Origin: Flavobacteriales bacterium
Lineage (GTDB): Bacteria; Bacteroidota; Bacteroidia; Flavobacteriales_F; PHOS-HE28
Assembly: GCA_016717225.1 (NCBI GenBank)
Contig: JADKGB010000013.1
Span: forward strand, 1 to 64,000
Direction of reading: 5' to 3'
Length of the DNA stretch: 64,000 bases
The notes beneath the pieces are model-generated. The model did not search any database and was not told the origin of the DNA. It saw nothing but the letters and a program-made list of their open reading frames with translations. The position numbers and the translations under genes are program-made. Shown here piece by piece: positions 56,094-64,000 of this stretch. Within the stretch, counting starts at the first letter, position 1; every line of letters begins with the position of its first letter.

Positions 56094-57540
56094 TGAATAC
56101 GACAGCAACAATGAGCCGATCGATCAACCAACTGGCGACCTTTTCCCTTCTGGCGCTGCTCTCCTTTTCTTCCTGCGTGCCGGCATTGAAAATGCGTGAG
56201 GCACGGAAGGCCGAACCCGCCACGTATGCGGGCGTTTACGATACCACGGACGCTGCCACTACGCAATGGCGACAGTTCTTCAAAGACCCCGATCTGCGCG
56301 CGCTGGTGGACAGTGCCCTGGCCAACAACCAGGAGCTGAACATCATGCTGCAGGAGATCGCCATCGCCCGGAACGAGGTGCGCGCGCGCAAGGGCGAATA
56401 CCTGCCCTTTGTTGACTTCAGCGCGGCCGCCGATGTGGAGAAGGTGGGCCGCTACACGCGGAATGGTGCCGTGGAGGAGGCGTTGAACATTGATGAGGAC
56501 AAGGCGTTCCCCGAACCACTGCCGAACTTCATGCTGGCCGCGCGGGCCTCATGGGAGCTCGATGTCTGGAAGAAACTGCGCAACGCCAAACAAGCCGCTG
56601 TGATGCGCTACCTGGGTTCTGTGGAGGGCAAGAACTTCATGGTGACCCAACTCGTCGCCGAGATCGCAGATTCCTACTACGAATTGATGACGCTGGACAA
56701 CCAGTTGGAGATCCTGCGCAGCAACATCGCCATCCAGCAGGACGCATTGGAGATGGTGAAATTGGAGAAGCTGGCGGCGAAAGTCACGGAACTGGCCGTG
56801 CGCCGGTTCGAGGCCGAAGTGCTGAAGAACCGCAGCAAGCAGTACGACATCCAACAGCGCATCGTGGAAACGGAGAACCGGATCAACTTCCTGGTGGGCC
56901 GCTATCCGCAGCCCGTAAAACGCAACGCCCAGGCGTTCTCCACCCTTGTGCCCGATACGATCTACGCGGGTCTGCCATCCCAATTGTTGTCTTACCGCCC
57001 CGACATCCGCAAAGCCGAACTGGAAATGGCCGCCGCCAAGCTGGATGTGAGATCGCCAAGGCGAACTTCTATCCAAGCGTGCGCCTCACGGCGGGCGTGG
57101 GGCTGAACGCGTTCGATGCGGCGCTCCTCACCGAAACGCCGGCATCGCTGCTCTACACCGTGGCCGGTGACCTGGTCGCACCGCTGATCAACCGGAACGC
57201 CATCAAGGCCGTATATGCCAATGCGAACGCCCATCAGATCCAGGCGGTGTACGATTACGAACGCACTGTGCTGAACGCTTACGTGGAAGTGGTGAACCAG
57301 CTCTCCAACATCAGCAACCTGCGCAGCAGCTATGACCTGCGCGCGCAACAGGTGGCCACATTGAACAGTTCCATCACCATCTCGTCCAACCTCTTCCGTT
57401 CCGCCCGTGCGGACTACATGGAAGTGCTGCTCACCCAGCGCGATGCCCTCGAATCACGATTCGAACTGGTGGAAACGCGCAAGCAGCAGATGAACGCCAT
57501 GGTGAACGTATACCAGGCCTTGGGTGGTGGTTGGAAGTGA
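56093..57540 (+). CDS. TolC/NodT-type outer-membrane efflux channel lipoprotein (one frameshift)
   Basis: A lipoprotein leader (LATFSLLALLSFSSCVPAL) precedes two OEP repeats. WRQFFKDPDLRALVDSALAN and ELNIMLQEIAIARNEVRARKGEYLP are diagnostic of the first, SYRPDIRKAELEMAAAKLDV begins the second. The frame changes near 57050; restoring it gives EIAKANFYPSVRLTAGVGL and the C-terminal helices to 57540. Joined length is about 482 residues. It completes the tripartite pump with the adaptor and permease. Confidence 0.92.
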
Positions 57541-57636
57541 TCGGCTGTAGGAACCGGTCCATCGGTATGGAAGGGCCGAAGGCCATGAACGGTTGTGTTC
57601 ATGACCAAGGTTCCGATCATCCAACGGAGCGAACGC

Positions 57637-57665
57637 GGTAGCTCGATCATCCCGACCGAGCTACC
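57637..57665. terminator. Hairpin between convergent efflux operon and DUF2490 gene
   Basis: GGTAGCTCG pairs with CGAGCTACC around an 11-base loop, overlapping the stop of the minus-strand gene (57661). A bidirectional terminator is plausible, though there is no strong T-run. Confidence 0.5.
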
Positions 57666-58476
57666 TCGCGGGTTCTGCCGGAGTCGGGGTCTTGGGCTTG
57701 CGCAAGTCCAAATTGTACGTGAGGATCACATGCAGTGTGCTGTTCATTTCCACGAGGTCGGCACCATTCGCGGCTCCAGGACGCTGCAACGTTTGCAGCA
57801 GGTAGCCCACCTGCACGTTTCCTTGCTTGTTGAATTGATAACCGACCAGACCGCTGATACGGTTCTGGTTCATGAGGTCCAACCGGGCATTGTCGCCGAA
57901 GTTCAGGAACAACTCATCATAAGCGCTGAGGAACCAGGCCTTGGGTTCCACCTTTTCGCGCTTGCCCAACGGCAGGGTGGCCATCAGCCGTAACCGGAAT
58001 CGCGATTGGTAGAGGTACGTGTCGAACGTATAACCGGACTCCGATGATGCATCCGCGTTCTGCAGGGCGATGAACCGTTCTTCCATGCGGTAGCGGTGCT
58101 GCAGGGCCACCTTGCCCACACGAGCCGTGAACTGGATCTGCTGATACGCTTGGTGCTCCCAGCTGCCGGTCTTGATGGGCCATGCGCCGTAACGGTAGTT
58201 GTAGTAGTAGCTGTACCCGGCGGTGAACATTACCTCCGGGTTCAGATGAAAGTTGATCGCCGGGCGGATCAGCAGCTGTTGGGGCATCGCGCCCATTTCC
58301 GCTTGGCGGATGTGTACTTCGGTGTGGAAGCTCCAGTGGTCCGAGAGTTTGTGGTCGCCGAAGTGCGAGATCCACAAGTGGCTATTGCGATCCGTCACCC
58401 GCTGGCCGTGAGCCACGCAGGATGCGCTCAACAGCATTACACATATGGAGCCCCGGAGCGCTCGTGTGGCCTTCAC
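57661..58476 (-). CDS. DUF2490-domain outer-membrane protein
   Basis: DUF2490 beta-barrel pattern: SHLWISHFGDHKLSDHWSFH, HLNPEVMFTAGYSYYYNYRY, HRYRMEERFI, YDELFLNFGDNA, RISGLVGYQFNKQGNVQVGY. A signal lies in the first 25 residues (LRGSICVMLLSASCVAHGQ). The start is uncertain: GTG at 58476 avoids overlap with the response-regulator gene, while an upstream ATG at 58518 overlaps it by 31 bases. It is likely cotranscribed with the two-component pair. About 271 residues. Confidence 0.8.
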   Translation of the reverse strand: MKATRALRGSICVMLLSASCVAHGQRVTDRNSHLWISHFGDHKLSDHWSFHTEVHIRQAEMGAMPQQLLIRPAINFHLNPEVMFTAGYSYYYNYRYGAWPIKTGSWEHQAYQQIQFTARVGKVALQHRYRMEERFIALQNADASSESGYTFDTYLYQSRFRLRLMATLPLGKREKVEPKAWFLSAYDELFLNFGDNARLDLMNQNRISGLVGYQFNKQGNVQVGYLLQTLQRPGAANGADLVEMNSTLHVILTYNLDLRKPKTPTPAEPAR

Positions 58477-58487
58477 ACGGGCGAAGA

Positions 58488-59273
58488 TCACTCTTCCGAT
58501 CGCACACCGCCCATCCACTCCTTGAACGATCGCGCCTTCTCACGGCTCACCATGGCTTCCGTGGGCGAGGCAGGTGAGAGGATCACTTTCAGCTTCCCCT
58601 GGAAATGCTGGTGGACAACCGAGATGGCAACAACACTGGCGATGGTGGCTCGGTTCAATCGGTAGAATGCGGAAGGATCCAGCAGCTCTTCGAGCTCATC
58701 GAGCGGTTGGTCGATGGGATAGCGGCGCCCTTCACGCGTGGTCAGCTCGGTGATGCCGTCACTGCTGGTGAAGTACGCGATGTCACTGGCGAGCAGCGGC
58801 AGCAACTTCACACCCACCTTCACCAGGAATCGCTCTTTGTACTTCGGTGTGCGTTGCGTTATGCGCTCGATCAACTGTGACAGGTCGGGCAGCTCGCTTT
58901 GTTTGTTCGCCGTGAGGGCCTTGAACTTGGCCACGCCGCGCAGGAGGTCCTGTGCTTCGATCGGTTTCAGCAGGTAGTCGATGCCGTTGGTGCGGAAGGC
59001 CTCCAACATGTACTCGTCGTAGGCCGTGGTGAAGATGATGGGGCAGGGGATCCTCACCTGCTTGAAGATCTCGAAGCTCAGGCCGTCCGATAGTTGGATG
59101 TCGCTGAAGATGAGGTCGGGGGCTTTGTGGTGATCGAACCAACGAACGGCCTCGCTGATCGCGTCGATCACTTCCAGTACTTCGAATTCCGGATGATGCT
59201 CTTGCAGGAGGCCATTGAGGCGCCGGTAGGCGGGTGCCTCGTCCTCGATGATGAGCACGCGCTGTGGCATCAA
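58488..59273 (-). CDS. LytTR-family response regulator
   Basis: The receiver domain (residues 1-125) has Glu10/Asp11, phospho-accepting Asp58 (LIFSDIQLSDG), Thr82 and Lys103 (DYLLKPIE). A LytTR DNA-binding domain follows at about 150-255 (FLVKVGVKLLPLLASDIAYF, FYRLNRATIASVVAISVV). It is paired with the sensor kinase upstream, overlapping it by 4 bases (ATGA). LytTR regulators bind imperfect direct repeats; target genes here are unknown. Confidence 0.95.
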   Translation of the reverse strand: MMPQRVLIIEDEAPAYRRLNGLLQEHHPEFEVLEVIDAISEAVRWFDHHKAPDLIFSDIQLSDGLSFEIFKQVRIPCPIIFTTAYDEYMLEAFRTNGIDYLLKPIEAQDLLRGVAKFKALTANKQSELPDLSQLIERITQRTPKYKERFLVKVGVKLLPLLASDIAYFTSSDGITELTTREGRRYPIDQPLDELEELLDPSAFYRLNRATIASVVAISVVHQHFQGKLKVILSPASPTEAMVSREKARSFKEWMGGVRSEE

Positions 59274-60319
59274 GCGCGAACGGTTTCAGGGTGAGCGGCC
59301 ATTTCCAACAAGGGCAGGGCCACCAGGAAGTGCTCGCGCGTTTCGATCACATCCACCTGGCGATCGCTCAGATAGGCGTAGCGCTGCTTGATATTGGCCA
59401 AGCCTGTCCCCGTGCTGCCTTCCACGGTCTGTTTGCGGCGCAGGTTGTTGCGCACGATGAGCGAGCGGCCGTTCTCCACGTAGATGTCCACCCGCAGGGG
59501 TGACGCGATACTGGCGACGTTGTGCTTCACGGCGTTCTCCACGAGCATCTGCAGGGTGAGCGGCGCGATCAGCAGCGACCGCGATCCTTCGTCCACGTTC
59601 AGGCGGATGTCGATGCTCTGCTCGAAGCGCATCTTCATCAGGTAGTTGTACGCTTCCGTGAATTCCAATTCGGTGCGCAGGTCCACCACTTCTTTGTCCT
59701 TGTGCTGGAGAATGTAACGGTACACGTCACTGAGTTTCTGCGTGAAGCGCGCGGCCTGCTGGGCGTCTTCGTCAATGAGCGTCACCAGCGTGTTCAGGCT
59801 GTTGAACAGGAAGTGCGGACTGATCTGGTTCTTCAATACGCTCAGTTCGGATCGCAGGTGCTGGCTCTTCACCTCCTCGGTTTCCAACAACTGCTTCTTC
59901 CACTGCCCGAAGAAGTAACCTGCTTCGTAAAGCGTACCCACGAAGAAGGCGATGCCCATGTTCATCGCGGTGCGCACCCAGAAGGCGTTGGCCAGGTATT
60001 CGTTGTTCTGGAGGTTGAATCGGATGAGGGCTTCACAGATGGTGGTGTCCACGATCATGTTGTAGCTGCCGACCAGTGCGATGCTCAGCAGGACCCGCTT
60101 CCATGTGTGGGAAGCCTCCGGCAAGCGCCTCCGCATGGCCATGATGATGGTGTAGTCGCCCTGCCAGATGATGGCCGTGATGCTGATGGACAGCAGGAAG
60201 TTCCATGCTTCATACGGTGGCTCGTTGTAGATGAGGCCTAGCGCACCGCCCAGCAAGGGGATGCCGATGATGCGCGGCCAAGGTTCGCGGAGCAGGAAGC
60301 GGAAGGCGTTGCCGGCCAT
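59270..60319 (-). CDS. LytS/His_kinase-type sensor histidine kinase
   Basis: About four membrane helices in residues 15-140 are followed by a linker and the His_kinase domain with NQISPHFLFNSLN (phospho-His169). An HATPase region follows (PLTLQMLVENAVKHNVAS, GTGLANIKQRYAYL). Total 349 residues. It probably phosphorylates the LytTR regulator encoded next. A TACTTTAG element lies 12 bases upstream of the ATG. The divergent TonB-receptor gene starts 267 bases away. Confidence 0.95.
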   Translation of the reverse strand: MAGNAFRFLLREPWPRIIGIPLLGGALGLIYNEPPYEAWNFLLSISITAIIWQGDYTIIMAMRRRLPEASHTWKRVLLSIALVGSYNMIVDTTICEALIRFNLQNNEYLANAFWVRTAMNMGIAFFVGTLYEAGYFFGQWKKQLLETEEVKSQHLRSELSVLKNQISPHFLFNSLNTLVTLIDEDAQQAARFTQKLSDVYRYILQHKDKEVVDLRTELEFTEAYNYLMKMRFEQSIDIRLNVDEGSRSLLIAPLTLQMLVENAVKHNVASIASPLRVDIYVENGRSLIVRNNLRRKQTVEGSTGTGLANIKQRYAYLSDRQVDVIETREHFLVALPLLEMAAHPETVRA

Positions 60320-60331
60320 GTGAACAGAGCA

Positions 60332-60339
60332 CTAAAGTA
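60332..60339 (-). promoter_or_regulatory. Putative -7 element (TACTTTAG)
   Basis: TACTTTAG on the minus strand, 12 bases upstream of the sensor-kinase ATG at 60319. It agrees with TAnnTTTG at six of eight positions counting the two free ones; no -33 element is obvious. Confidence 0.35.
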
Positions 60340-60586
60340 GAGCCCTGGACTTGCGCTGCTCGCATGTCGCAAGGGTGGAACGCACGGATCCGGGGGTGAA
60401 GTGACGGATGTCGGGGTTGGAACCGCTGCAGCATCCGGTGGAGTGGAGATCAACGGTCCACCGGTGGAAAATGGCGATCCAACAACCGGACTTGTCGTCC
60501 TGCGGTAGGGCATGAGGCACCGCGCAGGCAGCCACGCCACTTTCGCGGCATCAACGATCACCCCACACGCACACATCCCATCCGTC

Positions 60587-62995
60587 ATGAGCCGAACGAT
60601 CACCCGCGCAACGCTGCTGTCCCTCCTGTTCACCCCGCTTTTCGGACTCGCCCAAACCCAGGTGGTGAAGGGCGTAGTGAAAGACATGGACAGCGAAGAG
60701 CTCCTTCCCGGCGTCAGTATCGCCGTGATCGATATCGATCCCAAGCTCACCACCACCTCGGATATCGATGGACGATTCCGGTTGGAAGCTGTCCCGCTGG
60801 GTCGGCACACGCTGGCCTTCAGTTTCGTTGGTTATAAGAACGTCACCGTGCCCAATGTGCTGGTGACCGCCGGGAAGGAGGTGGTCCTGGAGATCGGCCT
60901 CGAAGGGTCTGTGGAACAATTGAACGCCGCCGTGGTAACGCGCGACAGCAAGAAGGACCGGCCGATCAACGACCTGGCCAAAGTGAGCGCGCGGACCTTC
61001 AGCCTGGAGGAGGTCACGCGTTACAGCGGGGGGCGCAATGATGTGGCCCGGCTCGCCACGAACTTCGCCGGGGTCAGCGGGGCCAACGATTCACGCAACG
61101 ACATCATCGTGCGCGGCAACAGCCCCAGCGGCCTTCTTTGGCGCGTGGAGGGATTGCCCATCGGTTCCACCAACCATTTCGCCACGCTCGGCACAACGGG
61201 CGGGCCGGTGAGTGCCTTGAACACCAACCTGCTGCGCACGAGCGATTTCCTCACCGGTGCGTTCCCGGCGGAATACGGCAACGCCAATGCCGCGGTCTTT
61301 GATGTGAAGTTCCGCAACGGCAACACCGACAAGCACGAGTTCACCGGACAGATCTCGGCCTTTACAGGTGCTGAACTGGTGGCCGAAGGGCCGATGAACC
61401 GCGAGAAGCAGAGCAGCTATCTGGTGAGCTACCGCTATGGTCTGGCCAGCCTGGCTGCCACGGGAACCAGCGCCAAACCCTACTTCCAGGATCTGGGCTT
61501 CAAACTGAATTTCGGCAAGAGCAAACTGGGCCGCTTCGAGCTCTTCGGTATGGGCGGCAAGAGCAGCATCGACTTCTTCGGGGCGAAGGTGGACAGCACG
61601 GACCTCTTCGCCGACCCCAGCCAGGACGCGTATGTGGCCAACCAGCTCGCGCTGGCCGGCCTCAGCCACTTCTACCAGTTGGACGAGAAGAGCTACATCA
61701 AGACCACGCTGGGCACCACGTACATGAGCAACCGCTACGACCAGGACAATATCATACCGGGCACCAGCGATCAACCAGAGCGCAAGTACCGGGCGACCGA
61801 GGTGAACGACCTGGAGCAGCGCTACACGGTGAGCAGCCAGTACAACCGCAAGTTCAGCCCGCGCTTCAACCTGCGTGCGGGGGTGGTGAACGAGTTGATC
61901 GCCCTGGACAGCAAGGTACAGGACCGCGATGATCGCGCCGGGATCCCGATGCGAACGCGGACAGCATTCCGGACTACTTCATCACCGTGCGCGACGTGAA
62001 CGAGACCAGTGATCTGCTCCAGGTGTATGCGCAGGGCGAGTACAAATTCACCGACCGACTGGAATTCACCTTCGGCCTGCACAGCCAGTACCTCGACATG
62101 ACCAACGACGTGATGGTGGGGCCGCGCACCGCGATCAGCTGGCAGTTCAAGCCGAACCAACGTTTCTCGCTCGCCTACGGCCTGCATGGCCAGATGGTGC
62201 CGATGCCCATCCTCGTGCGCCTCGCGCCCGATGCCAATGGAGACCTGGTGCGCACCAACGGCAACCTCTCCTTCATGAAGAGCCACCATGTGGTATTGGC
62301 CTACGACCGTCGCTTCGGTGACAACTGGCGGTTGAAGGCGGAAGCCTACTACCAATCGCTCTTCGATCTGCCCGTGGACAGCTACAGCAGCTCCTACAAC
62401 GCCGTGAACGAAGGCGCCAACTTCATCTTCACGGAGCGGAACAACCTGGTGAGCAAAGGCACCGGCACCAACCAAGGGGTTGGAACTCACCATCGAGAAG
62501 TTCCTGAGCAAGGGCTACTACACCCTGGGTACGGTGTCCCTCTTCCAGTCGCGCTATGAAGGCAGCGACGGCGTGGAGCGCAGCACGTCTTTCGAGAACG
62601 GCTATGTGGCGAACGCCCTCATCGGGAAGGAGTGGGGCATCGGCAAGGCCAAGCGCAACTTCGTGACCTTCGATACCAAGTTCACCACCAGCGGCGGCCG
62701 CCCCTACACCCCGATCGACCTGGAAGCCACGCGCGCCAACGCCGGTCGGGAAGTACTGCAAGAGGACAAGGCCTACAGCAAGACCTATCCCGACTACCTG
62801 CGCTTGGATGTGAAGCTGGGCGTCCGCTTGAACAGTAAGAGCAAGAAGATGAGCCACCAGTTCTTCGTGGACCTGCAGAACATCACCAACCGGGAGAATG
62901 TGTTCGTGGACCGCTACAACCCGGTGACTGACCGCATCAACACGGTGTACCAGAACGGCTTCTTCCCTGATTTCATGTACCGTATACAGTTCTGA
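60587..62995 (+). CDS. TonB-dependent receptor with CarboxypepD_reg-like domain (two frameshifts)
   Basis: The signal peptide (LLSLLFTPLFGLAQT) precedes a carboxypeptidase-regulatory domain (VVKGVVKDMDSEELLPGVSI), a plug domain (NDIIVRGNSPSGLLWRVEGL) and a barrel that ends in FFVDLQNITNRENVF and the C-terminal Phe (FPDFMYRIQF). The frame changes near 61940 and again near 62478. Joined length is about 802 residues, usual for a receptor of this branch. The ligand is unknown. No sigma/anti-sigma pair is near; the divergent LytTR system is a candidate regulator. Confidence 0.92.
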
Positions 62996-64000
62996 GCGGA
63001 CGCTGCGATCGAGCGGTTCGTGAGGGGTTGGGCGTCGCCCCCCCCGCCGGGCCCTCCCCCCCTCTTCCAGTTCGTGAAATTCCCACCATTGAAGAGATAC
63101 ACCCCGCCCGAAGTCCCGATCCAAAGCTGCCCATTGGCATCTTCGAAAAGGCTTTGGACGTTCTTGAGGCCAGCACCGTCCCGTTCCGTGTAGCAGGTGA
63201 ACTTTTTTCCATCGAAGGCGCAAAGGCCGTACGCGCTCGCTCCGATCCAAATGATCCCCGCGCTGTCCTGGTAGATCACCCAAACCTGCTCGCCCAGCAC
63301 CCCATCCTTTCTGCCATATGCCGTGAATGTCTTCCCGTCGTACTTGCAGAGCCCTCCCTTGCGGGTACCGAACCACAGGTTCCCGGCCCTATCCTCCATG
63401 ACGGTCTGCACGAAGTTGTTGCAGAGCCCGTCAGCTTCAGAAAGGTTGGTCAGCGTTTTCCCATCGTAGCGATAGACGCCTCCGCCATTGGTAGCGAACC
63501 AGATGTTCCCGGCCTTGTCCTGGATCATCGAGTTGATCTGTTTCGGGTACTTGTAGTAGGGGAACTTTGAAAGGTCCGAAGCAGGGATCGGGAAGGAGGT
63601 AAAGGTCTTGGAGCCTGTCCTGAGCGAAGCCGAAGGATCGAAGCGCGACACGCCTTCTTCGGTACCGAACCATAGACCTCCAGACTTGTCCACCAACAAG
63701 CAATACACCTGATCACTGGCCAGGCCATCCTTCGTTGTGTAGCGAGTGAATTTTGTTCCGCCTGCACTGAGCGTTGCCGCAGGGTCGTAGCGCGATACGC
63801 CACCTCCCGTGGCGAACCACAGATCACCATGCTCATCTTGGGAAATGCCCCCGACCCAATTGCCGCTGAACCCTTCCTGCGGCGTGAAGTACGCGAGCGA
63901 CTTTCCTTCTGTCCTCAGCGAGGCCGACGGATCATATCGCGCAACACCGTCGCTGGTGGTGCCGAACCACATGTTGCCGTCCCGGTCCTGGAATATCCGG
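62914..64000 (-). CDS. Two-component-propeller (Reg_prop) protein, 5' end outside window
   Basis: At least seven propeller blades are visible, each of the form DxxGNxWFGTxxGVxRYDG (for example DKSGGLWFGTEEGVSRFD and DRAGNLWFGTRKGGLCKYDG). These are the ligand-sensing propeller of Bacteroidota hybrid or simpler sensors. The reading frame continues to the window edge (IFQDRDGNMWFGT). The 3' end is suspect: the frame runs through two C homopolymers (63038-63045 and 63056-63062) and then 82 bases into the convergent TonB gene. Two blades contain SASLRT insertions. Confidence 0.85.
   Translation of the reverse strand, partial: RIFQDRDGNMWFGTTSDGVARYDPSASLRTEGKSLAYFTPQEGFSGNWVGGISQDEHGDLWFATGGGVSRYDPAATLSAGGTKFTRYTTKDGLASDQVYCLLVDKSGGLWFGTEEGVSRFDPSASLRTGSKTFTSFPIPASDLSKFPYYKYPKQINSMIQDKAGNIWFATNGGGVYRYDGKTLTNLSEADGLCNNFVQTVMEDRAGNLWFGTRKGGLCKYDGKTFTAYGRKDGVLGEQVWVIYQDSAGIIWIGASAYGLCAFDGKKFTCYTERDGAGLKNVQSLFEDANGQLWIGTSGGVYLFNGGNFTNWKRGGGPGGGGDAQPLTNRSIAASAQNCIRYMKSGKKPFWYTVLMRSVTGL

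Noticed and set aside
1..64000. CRISPR array, tRNA, rRNA, insertion sequence or phage genes
   Set aside because: No regularly spaced repeats with unique spacers, no cloverleaf-like segment with TTCAAnnC plus acceptor pairing, and no transposase, integrase or capsid motifs were found by reading.

Overview
The window reads as one stretch of a Bacteroidota chromosome, most likely Flavobacteriales. The evidence is several secreted proteins ending in Por-type (type IX) sorting domains, a PorE-like TPR/propeller/OmpA protein, a CarboxypepD_reg-like TonB-dependent receptor, SIMPL, DUF4920, DUF4833 and DUF2490 proteins, a LytTR/His_kinase pair, and -7 promoter elements of the Bacteroidota type (TAnnTTTG and variants). 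Base composition is moderately GC-rich and looks richer after about 51.7 kb. I see no rRNA, tRNA, CRISPR array, transposase or phage gene. At least a dozen otherwise normal genes each carry one or two single-base frame changes, which looks like residual long-read indel error; the first 2.1 kb is much worse.

Layout. 1-2.1 kb: a badly broken GH3/serine-hydrolase fusion. 2.3-9.5 kb: a GYF-domain membrane protein, a sorted esterase, an outer-membrane barrel, MsrA, a SIMPL protein, a carboxypeptidase-regulatory-like protein with an in-frame TGA, a sorted protein and a small HEVGH protein. 9.6-17 kb: DinB, Asp/Asn beta-hydroxylase, chorismate synthase, a large AsmA-like protein and a PorE-like protein. 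17.2-29.8 kb: TerC, a GT-C glycosyltransferase, a large secreted metallopeptidase, two PAP2-type enzymes, SDR, DUF4833, a PhyH oxygenase, TIGR02117, GreA-like, DUF4920 and isoaspartyl peptidase. 29.9-40.7 kb: a TPR-adenylate cyclase, SOUL heme-binding protein, a second sorted paralogue, a compact lemA-TPM-TPM-TerB/DnaJ operon and the Kup potassium transporter. 41-47.3 kb: a sorted protein, a possible caspase-like protein, an arylsulfotransferase-like sorted protein, methyltransferase, LolA-like protein and SET protein. 47.4-50.8 kb: a fused SpmA/SpmB-type membrane protein and a serine hydrolase, the latter bracketed by a 72-bp direct repeat. 51.7-57.5 kb: a tripartite RND efflux operon. 57.6-64 kb: DUF2490, a LytTR two-component pair, a divergent TonB-dependent receptor and the 3' part of a two-component-propeller protein.

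Most of the content is envelope biology: secretion and sorting, outer-membrane barrels, lipid and lipoprotein handling, efflux and membrane quality control. The observations most worth a second look are the 72-bp repeat pair, the palindromic repeats around terC, the caspase-like protein, the metallopeptidase with an unusual C-terminal repeat, the proton-relay Asn in the RND pump, REP-like sequence inside a propeller gene, and a terminator-like hairpin inside the start of a PAP2 gene.
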